This document shows, in pieces, positions 58,607-64,000 of a stretch of DNA of 64,000 nt. The DNA is from Streptomyces chryseus (GTDB lineage: Bacteria > Actinomycetota > Actinomycetes > Streptomycetales > Streptomycetaceae): positions 56,706 through 120,705 of the forward strand of contig NZ_BMVO01000020.1 of assembly GCF_014650755.1 (NCBI RefSeq). The letters are read 5' to 3'. A model generated the notes under the pieces. The model was given only the letters and a program-made list of their open reading frames with translations. It made no database searches and was not told the DNA's origin. The translations under genes and the position numbers were made by a program. The number at the start of each line of letters is the position of its first letter. Position 1 is the stretch's first letter.

Positions 58607-59110
58607 CTAGGAGGGCAGGCGGGGGAACCGGGCCTGGAGGTCCCACACCGCAGGGTTGTCGGCGAGGCCGTCGTGCATGTCGGTGAGGTCCGCGATCAGA
58701 TCGTGCAGGAAGTCGCGGGCCTCGCGGCGCAGCAGCCGGTGGCTGAAGGTGATCGGGGGCTCCTCGACCGGCATCCAGTCGGCGGCGATGTCGACCCAGC
58801 CGAAGCGGCGCTCGAACAGCATCCGGTCCGTCGACTCGGTGAAGTCCAGCTCGGCGAACTGCGGCTTGGCCGAACGGCTTCCGCGCGGGTCCTGGTCGAG
58901 CTGCTCGACGATGTCGCACAGTGCCCACGCGAAGTCGAGCACGGGGACCCATCCCCAGGCCGTGGACACTTCCCGGTCGGCCTTGGTGTCGGCGAGGTAG
59001 ACGTCCCCGCAGAACAGGTCGTGCCGCAGGTCGCGGACGCCGGCGCGCCGGTAGTCGGTCTGCGGGGGGTCCGGGAAGCGGCGGGAGAGGGAGTAGCCGA
59101 TGTCGAGCAC
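58607..59110 (-). CDS. Conserved-looking hypothetical protein
   Basis: This 167-residue protein (YVLDIGYSLSRRFPDPPQTDYRRAGVRDLRHDLFCGDVYLADTKAD ... FPRLPS) has no recognisable motif. Its GC3 and aromatic content are typical of real coding. The start is uncertain: GTG 59110 is the first start after coding bias begins. An ATG at about 59129 lies 2 nt out of frame, as if AC had been duplicated (see findings). GTG 59209 would extend through non-coding-like codons. Confidence 0.65.
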   Translation of the reverse strand: MLDIGYSLSRRFPDPPQTDYRRAGVRDLRHDLFCGDVYLADTKADREVSTAWGWVPVLDFAWALCDIVEQLDQDPRGSRSAKPQFAELDFTESTDRMLFERRFGWVDIAADWMPVEEPPITFSHRLLRREARDFLHDLIADLTDMHDGLADNPAVWDLQARFPRLPS

Positions 59111-59315
59111 GTAGTCGATGGTGTCATGCCCGGCGAGGCTCCCCGTACGACAAGGTGACCGGCGACCGAGGGGCGTGGGGACGGTGCGCCGGCCGGGGAC
59201 GGCGCGCACCCGGGGGTGACGCGGGTCGGCCGCAGCGTTCGGGGCCGCGTCCCCGCGCGTCTCCCGAGGGATCCGGGTCCCGGCTCCCGGGGTCGCCGCT
59301 CCCGCGCGTCCCGCG

Positions 59316-59939
59316 TCACGGCAGCAGGCGTTGTTCCTTCGCCACCGCTACCGCGCCCGAGCGGGTGTCCACGCCCAGCTTGGCGTAGATGCGGCCCAGG
59401 TGGGTCTTCACGGTCGCCTCGCTGATGAACAACGCGCGGGCGATCTCCCGGTTGCCCAGGCCCTGGGCGAGCTGGCCCAGGATGTCCGTCTCCCGTTCCG
59501 TGAGCGCCGGGCGGGCCGCGCCGCGCATGCGGTCCATGACGCGGCTGGCGACCGGCGGCGACAGCGTCGTACGGCCCTGGGCGGCCGAGCGGATCGCGGT
59601 GAAGAGTTCCTCCGGGCGCTCGGCCTTGAGCAGGTAGCCCGTAGCGCCCGCCTCGATCGCCCGCGTGATGTCCGCGTCCGTGTCGTACGTCGTGAGGACC
59701 AGCACATGCACCCCGGTCGGGGCGATACGGCGGGTGGCCTCCACGCCGTCGATGCCCGCGCCGAGCTGGAGGTCCATCAGCACCACGTCCGGGCTCAGCT
59801 TGGCGGCCAGCGCCACCGCCTCCTCGCCGCTGCCCGCCTCCCCGACGACCTCGATGTCCGGCTCGCTGCCCAGCAGGGCGAGCAGTCCGGCGCGTACGAC
59901 CACGTGGTCGTCGCACAGCAGGATCCGTACCGGACTCAT
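59316..59939 (-). CDS. senR: NarL/LuxR-type response regulator SenR
   Basis: The 207-residue regulator has a receiver (phospho-acceptor Asp56 in VVLMDLQLG) and a LuxR HTH (LTERETDILGQLAQGLGNREIARALFISEATVKTHLGRIYAKLGV). The ATG overlaps the kinase stop (ATGA). Together with senS and the divergent hbpS, the arrangement matches the SenS-SenR redox/heme-stress system of Streptomyces reticuli, where SenR controls catalase-peroxidase and hbpS genes. Confidence 0.9.
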   Translation of the reverse strand: MSPVRILLCDDHVVVRAGLLALLGSEPDIEVVGEAGSGEEAVALAAKLSPDVVLMDLQLGAGIDGVEATRRIAPTGVHVLVLTTYDTDADITRAIEAGATGYLLKAERPEELFTAIRSAAQGRTTLSPPVASRVMDRMRGAARPALTERETDILGQLAQGLGNREIARALFISEATVKTHLGRIYAKLGVDTRSGAVAVAKEQRLLP

Positions 59940-61255
59940 GACGGGGGCTCCAGGGGGATCGCGGCCGAGAGCACGGTGCCCTCGCCGGGGGCCGACTCGA
60001 TGGTCAGGGTGCCGCCGAGCTGACGCACCCGGGCGCGGATCGCCGGCAGGCCGTGGCCGCGTACGCCGGGAGGGGCGGAGGGCACGTCGTCGGGCCCGAA
60101 GCCCGTGCCGTCGTCGGCGATGTCCAGCACCACCTGGTCGCCGAGGTACGTCAGTGTCAGGGCCGCCGCCCGCGCGTTCGCGTGCTCGCGTACGTTCGCC
60201 AGCGCGCCCTGCGCGATCCGCAGCAGCGCCGACTGCACCCGGTCCGGCAGCGCGCCCGCCGGCGCCCCGTCCACCCGGAACGCCGCCGATTCCCGGGCGG
60301 CGAGCATCCGCAGCGCCTCCTCCAGGCTGCCGCCCTCGGCGAGGTCGGCGGGGGCGAGGTCGTGGACGAAGCGGCGCGCCTCGGCGAGGTTGCGCTCGGC
60401 GATGGACTCGGCCGTACGGACATGGCGGCGGGCGGCCCCGGGGTCCGCGTCCCACTGCCGGTCGGCCGCCTGGAGCAGCATCTGCTGGCTGGACAGGCCC
60501 TGGGCGAGGGTGTCGTGGATCTCCATGGAGAGACGCTGGCGCTCGGCGAGCGTGCCCTCGCGCCGCTCGGTCGCGGCCAGTTCGCGGCGGGTACGGATCA
60601 GGTCGTCGATCAGTGCCCGCTGCCAGGCCGCCTGCCGTTGCATGTAGAGGAAGACGGCCGTCGCGACCGCTGCCACGGCCGGCGGGGCCAGCACCAGGTT
60701 GGGGTCGAAGCCGCCGTGGGCGAGCTGGAGCTGCGCGGCGACGACGAACGCGGTGAGCACGCCGACCAGGACGAGTGCGGCGCGGGAGGGGAGCGTACGC
60801 AGCCCGGTGTAGAAGAGCGGCACCGCGCACCACGCGAAACTCGGCGCCAGGACCACGAGCACCATCCAGACGGCGACGACCCCGCCCAGCCAGACCAGCC
60901 GCCAGGACGCGGGGCGGGCCGCCGCGGCGGCCGTGGGGCCCAGGACCGGGCCGAGTACGTACAGCAGGGCGAGCGTGATGCTCAGCGCGATGATCCACGG
61001 GGTGCGGGCCTCGCCGGGATGCCGCAGCAGGAAGCGGGTGAGCGAGGCGCCCAGCAGCAGGAAGAACGCCACGTGCATCACAGGGGCGAGCCAGCGGGCG
61101 TCGGGGTCCGGCTGCCGCGACTGCTCGTCGGGGGCCGGATGCCGGGACCGATCGCCGGGGGCCGGGTGCCGTTCCCGATGGTCGGGGTCCGGGTGCCGTG
61201 CCCGCTCGTCGGCCGTTTGCTCGTGCTCGTGCTCCTGGGCCTGCTCCTGCCGCAC
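59936..61255 (-). CDS. senS: Sensor kinase SenS (HbpS-linked)
   Basis: The 439-residue kinase has about five membrane helices (residues 55-205) and a HisKA_3 domain with His247 (RLSMEIHDTLAQGLSSQ). A C-terminal HATPase follows (ANVREHANARAAAL, DDGTGFGPDD and GHGLPAIRARVRQLGG). The 53-residue hydrophilic N-terminus is an irregular HPxPD/RxR repeat (HPDPDHRERHPAPGDRSRHP) and may interact with HbpS outside or be a start-site artefact. A later start would remove it. The kinase is known to be controlled by extracellular HbpS in S. reticuli. Confidence 0.85.
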   Translation of the reverse strand: MRQEQAQEHEHEQTADERARHPDPDHRERHPAPGDRSRHPAPDEQSRQPDPDARWLAPVMHVAFFLLLGASLTRFLLRHPGEARTPWIIALSITLALLYVLGPVLGPTAAAAARPASWRLVWLGGVVAVWMVLVVLAPSFAWCAVPLFYTGLRTLPSRAALVLVGVLTAFVVAAQLQLAHGGFDPNLVLAPPAVAAVATAVFLYMQRQAAWQRALIDDLIRTRRELAATERREGTLAERQRLSMEIHDTLAQGLSSQQMLLQAADRQWDADPGAARRHVRTAESIAERNLAEARRFVHDLAPADLAEGGSLEEALRMLAARESAAFRVDGAPAGALPDRVQSALLRIAQGALANVREHANARAAALTLTYLGDQVVLDIADDGTGFGPDDVPSAPPGVRGHGLPAIRARVRQLGGTLTIESAPGEGTVLSAAIPLEPPS

Positions 61256-61630
61256 CGTTCGCTCCTCGCCGACCTGCGTCTACGTCCCCATGGTGACCCG
61301 GGAGGACCAGGGCCGCATCAACCGATCGGCTGACGGGAAGGTCGGCCGTCCCGCACGCCGTATGCAGCCGCTACGCCGACGGTACGGGCCCGGGAGCGGC
61401 CGGAGGATCGATGACAGAGCCGGGTGGGGAGCGAATGGCCCCACCGGCGGCATCACCAGTGCCGGCATCAGTACCGCCGGCACCGGAGGTGCCGGCTTCG
61501 GCACCAGTGCCGCACCAGTGCCGGTATCAGCACCGCAACCCCAACCCCAACCGCAACCCCAACCGCAACCGCAACCGCAACCGCAACCCCAACCCCAACC
61601 GTGATCGAGTACATCCCAGGAGTCCCCGTC
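61256..61630. other. senS-hbpS divergent region with compound repeats
   Basis: This 375-nt region lies between divergent senS and hbpS. It contains degenerate ACCAGTGCCGGCATCAG repeats (about 61455-61535), then 11 hexamers of CAACC(C/G) (61536-61601). The hbpS ribosome-binding site follows 14 nt later. No protein gene is supported. Confidence 0.7.
61536..61601 (+). repeat. Eleven tandem CAACC(C/G) hexamers
   Basis: A 66-nt run of perfect hexamers with the last base alternating C or G and no interruptions. It ends 30 nt before the hbpS ATG. Confidence 0.95.
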
Positions 61631-62188
61631 ATGAAGAAGCTTTCGCTGCGCACCCGTGTCCTGACCGGCGCGGTCGCCGCCGCCGCCCTCAGCGCCGGCA
61701 CCTTCGGCGCGCTGTCCGCCAACGCCACCGAGCCCGCCGTGGCCCCGGCGGTCGCCGTCCAGGCCGACCCGGCGAACAAGAACCTGCAGCAGTCGACCCA
61801 CCTGACCGTCGCCGCCGCCACCGAGGCCGCGCAGGCGGCCCTCGACGCCGCCGAGGACGAGAACCAGCGCGTCACCGTCGCCGTCGTCGACCGCAACGGC
61901 AACACCGTGGTGACGCTGCGCGGCGACGGCGCCGGCCCGCAGTCGTACGAGTCCGCCGAGCGCAAGGCGTACACCGCGGTCTCCTGGAACGCTCCCACCT
62001 CCGAGCTGGCCAAGCGCCTCGCCCAGGCCCCGAACCTGAAGGACATCCCCGGCACGCTGTTCCTTGGGGGCGGTGCCCCGGTGCAGGTCAAGGGCGCCCC
62101 GATCGCGGGCATCGGCGTGGCCGGTGCGCCGAGCGGCGACCTGGACGAGAAGTTCGCCCGAGCGGGTGTCGCGGCGCTGGGCAAGTAG
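61631..62188 (+). CDS. hbpS: Secreted heme-binding protein HbpS (GlcG/DUF336 family)
   Basis: The 185-residue exported protein has a signal peptide (MKKLSLRTRVLTGAVAAAALSAGTFGALSANA). The GlcG/HbpS domain has AAEAAQAALDAAEDENQRVTVAVVDRNGNTVVTLRGDGAGP, ESAERKAYTAVSW and GAPIAGIGVAGAPSGDLDEKFARAG. In S. reticuli HbpS binds heme and iron and modulates SenS. Divergent senS supports the same role. AGGAG lies 8 nt before the ATG. Confidence 0.9.
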   Translation: MKKLSLRTRVLTGAVAAAALSAGTFGALSANATEPAVAPAVAVQADPANKNLQQSTHLTVAAATEAAQAALDAAEDENQRVTVAVVDRNGNTVVTLRGDGAGPQSYESAERKAYTAVSWNAPTSELAKRLAQAPNLKDIPGTLFLGGGAPVQVKGAPIAGIGVAGAPSGDLDEKFARAGVAALGK

Positions 62189-62375
62189 GCGGACGGATCG
62201 CGTGCGGGTGGCTTGCCCGCGGGGCGTCGGGCGGGAGCGGCTGGGACGGCGGCCGGGAGCGCGCGTGGGACGCCGGGGCGAGGCCGGGGGCGACCCGGGG
62301 CGACGCCGGGTGGAGCCGGTGTGAGGCCGGGCCGACGCCGGGTGGGGGGAACATTCCGCGCATAGGATCATCTGT

Positions 62376-63848
62376 GTGGATCAATGGACTCGCGTACGCC
62401 GCACCGTTCCCGCCGTCGCCGTTGCCACCCTGCTCGCGCTCACGCCGGCGTCGTGCACGAGCCTCGGCAGCGTCGGCGGCGTGCGGGGCGCACCGGGCGC
62501 GTCGGGCGTGCGCGACCCGTACTTCCCGAGGCTCGGCAACGGCGGGTACGACGTACAGCGCTACGCCCTGACCCTCGACTACACACCGCGCCGTGCGGCC
62601 GACGGGGACCGCCCCGGCCGCACCGGCCGCGCGGACCACGGCGGCCCGCCCGGCCGGCTCACGGGCACGGCCGAGATCACCGCCCGCGCCACCCAGGACC
62701 TGAGCGCCTTCAACCTCGACCTCCACGGTCTGGACGTCACGTCCGCGACCGTGGAGGGAGCCGAGGCGGCGGTGAACCGCGCGGGCGACGAGCTGACGCT
62801 GCGCCCCGACACCGAACTGACCGACGGCCAGACCTTCACCACCGTCGTCCGCTACTCCGGCAACCCCGCCACCCTCGTCGACGCCGACGACTCCCGGGAG
62901 GGCTGGCTGACGACCCGGGACGGCGCGGTCGCGCTCGGGCAGCCGAGCGGGTCGATGACGTGGTTCCCCGGGAACAACCACCCGAGCGACAAGGCGTCGT
63001 ACGACATCACGATCACCGTGCCCAAGGGTCTGAAGGCTGTCTCCAACGGAGAGTTGAGGAGCGAACGCACGCGCGGCGGCCGCACCACGTTCGCCTGGCA
63101 CAACGGCGATCCGATGGCCAGCTACCTCGCCACCGTCGCCATCGGCACGTACGAGACGAAGACCTCCCGCACCCCGTCGGGCGTGCCCGTGTACACGGCG
63201 GTGGACCCGACGGTCGCCCGGAGCAGCGCGAAGGTCCTGGCCACCGTGCCCGAGGTGATGGAGTGGGCCGCCGAGAAGTTCGGTCCGTACCCCTTCTCCT
63301 CCACGGGCGCGATCGTCGAGCGTGGCAACGACTCCGAGTACGCGCTGGAGACCCAGACCAAGCCGGTCTTCCCCGGCGCGCCCGATCAGGGGCTGCTCGT
63401 CCACGAGCTGGCGCACCAGTGGTTCGGCGACTCGGTCACGCCCAAGACGTGGCGGGACATGTGGCTCAACGAGGGGTTCGCGACGTACGCGGAATGGCTG
63501 TGGGCGGAAGACGTCGAACGCATCCCGGTGGGCGCGAGCTTCCGCCGCGCCTTCGCCGAGAAGGCCAACTGGGCCTTCCCGCCAGCGACTCCGCCGTCGG
63601 CGGCCGAGATCTCGGCCGAACCCGTGTACGGGCGGGGCGCGATGGTGATCCACAAGGTGCGTGAGGCGGTGGGTGACGACAAGTTCTACGCGATCGTGCG
63701 CGGCTGGACCGCCGCCCACCGCCACGGCAACGCGTCGACGGACGACTTCACGGCGTACGTCGAGAAGGAGTCCGGCAAGGACTTGAAGGGTCTGTGGGAC
63801 ACCTGGCTCTACGGGAAGAGCAAGCCGGGAGGGGGTGGGGGTGGGTGA
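62376..63848 (+). CDS. M1-family zinc metallopeptidase lipoprotein
   Basis: The 490-residue lipoprotein has the lipobox ALTPASC (Cys27), an N-terminal beta domain and the peptidase core with HELAHQ (His343, Glu344, His347) plus the third ligand Glu366 in LNEGFATYAEW. The classical GAMEN exopeptidase loop is replaced by YALETQTKP, as in the secreted bacterial subfamily. The C-terminus is a Gly run. TAGGAT lies 7 nt before the GTG with no ribosome-binding site, so it is probably leaderless. Confidence 0.92.
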   Translation: MDQWTRVRRTVPAVAVATLLALTPASCTSLGSVGGVRGAPGASGVRDPYFPRLGNGGYDVQRYALTLDYTPRRAADGDRPGRTGRADHGGPPGRLTGTAEITARATQDLSAFNLDLHGLDVTSATVEGAEAAVNRAGDELTLRPDTELTDGQTFTTVVRYSGNPATLVDADDSREGWLTTRDGAVALGQPSGSMTWFPGNNHPSDKASYDITITVPKGLKAVSNGELRSERTRGGRTTFAWHNGDPMASYLATVAIGTYETKTSRTPSGVPVYTAVDPTVARSSAKVLATVPEVMEWAAEKFGPYPFSSTGAIVERGNDSEYALETQTKPVFPGAPDQGLLVHELAHQWFGDSVTPKTWRDMWLNEGFATYAEWLWAEDVERIPVGASFRRAFAEKANWAFPPATPPSAAEISAEPVYGRGAMVIHKVREAVGDDKFYAIVRGWTAAHRHGNASTDDFTAYVEKESGKDLKGLWDTWLYGKSKPGGGGGG

Positions 63849-63885
63849 GGGGTGAGGGGTGAGAGGTGAGAGGTGAGAGGTGAGT
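63844..63885 (+). repeat. Six tandem GGTGAGR heptamers
   Basis: Six copies of GGTGAGG, GGTGAGA or GGTGAGT begin within the stop region of the metallopeptidase gene and continue 37 nt past it. The following 100 nt contain two degenerate copies of GGGGCGTACCRCT, and no gene is seen to the window end. Confidence 0.9.
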
Positions 63886-64000
63886 GCGGGGGGCGGGTCT
63901 TGGGGCGTACCGCTTGTTGCTTCTGGGGGGTGGGGCTGGGGGCGTACCACTGGTTGTTCGGCGGGGTGGTTCTTGGGCCGTCCCTGGCGCTTCAGGGTCG

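Noticed and set aside
60053..61333. Long open frame opposite senS (about 426 codons), plus similar long antisense frames at 2487-3869, 7218-8990 and 4937-6529
   Set aside because: High-GC Streptomyces DNA gives long shadow frames on the opposite strand. Residue composition (Arg/Gly/Pro/Ala/Val), lack of motifs and wrong GC3 show they are not genes.
61536..61601. Telomere-like or CRISPR-like array
   Set aside because: Hexamers without spacers, far from any chromosome-end sign, and no cas genes. It is a simple tandem repeat. I saw no CRISPR array anywhere in the window.

Overview
The window is high-GC DNA with strong GC3 bias, GTG and TTG starts, and a gene order typical of a Streptomyces chromosome core: mshA - gpmA - phoU/phoR-phoP - carD - ispD-ispF - cysS - rlmB - msiK. 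No species can be named from the sequence alone. All coordinates, domains and functions here come from reading the sequence. No database search was run.

Layout. (1) 1-27,217, conserved core: a helical Lys/Ala-rich protein, a receiver-PP2C phosphatase, an NlpC/P60 hydrolase, mycothiol synthesis (mshA), phosphoglycerate mutase, a secreted PA14/FN3 protein, a tiny Cys-rich protein, the Pho system with a PHO-box operator, CarD, two MEP-pathway genes (ispD, ispF), cysteinyl-tRNA synthetase, an rRNA methyltransferase, a DoxX-like protein and msiK. A complete IS30-family element (23,146-24,421) sits in a palindromic target. (2) 27,218-50,570, a 23.3-kb integrated genetic element in a tRNA-Thr(TGT) gene. 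It is bounded by identical 43-bp att repeats and carries a tyrosine integrase, an XRE regulator, an excisionase-like protein, a DUF3631 P-loop protein, a DUF2637 membrane protein, MobC and a relaxase. I see no TraB/FtsK translocase or VirB genes, so it looks mobilizable rather than self-transmissible. (3) 50,571-64,000, chromosome again: oxidoreductases, a kinase-acetyltransferase pair, an FG-GAP protein, a pentapeptide-repeat protein, the hbpS-senS-senR redox/heme-sensing locus and an M1 metallopeptidase lipoprotein.

The element's cargo is the most interesting part. From 36.1 to 39.6 kb a tight minus-strand operon encodes a HAD phosphatase, a radical SAM enzyme, a thymidylate-kinase-like protein, a methyltransferase and a CYTH-fold protein. 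It faces an XRE regulator gene that appears frameshifted, followed by a Nudix hydrolase and an HD-domain protein. From 41.9 to 48.9 kb lies a restriction/defence block: a cytosine-5 methyltransferase, Vsr, a NaeI-type REase whose active-site residues align without gaps to my recollection of NaeI, a small AbrB-like protein, and a three-gene operon (zinc-knuckle protein, ParB-like protein, SNF2-type helicase) that I cannot assign to a named defence system.

A recurring regulatory theme is a TANNNT -10 hexamer placed 6-7 nt before an ATG/GTG start with no ribosome-binding site. This predicts leaderless mRNAs for about ten genes, including phoR, cysS, gpmA, the element's xre, the HAD gene heading the cargo operon, and the NaeI-like gene.
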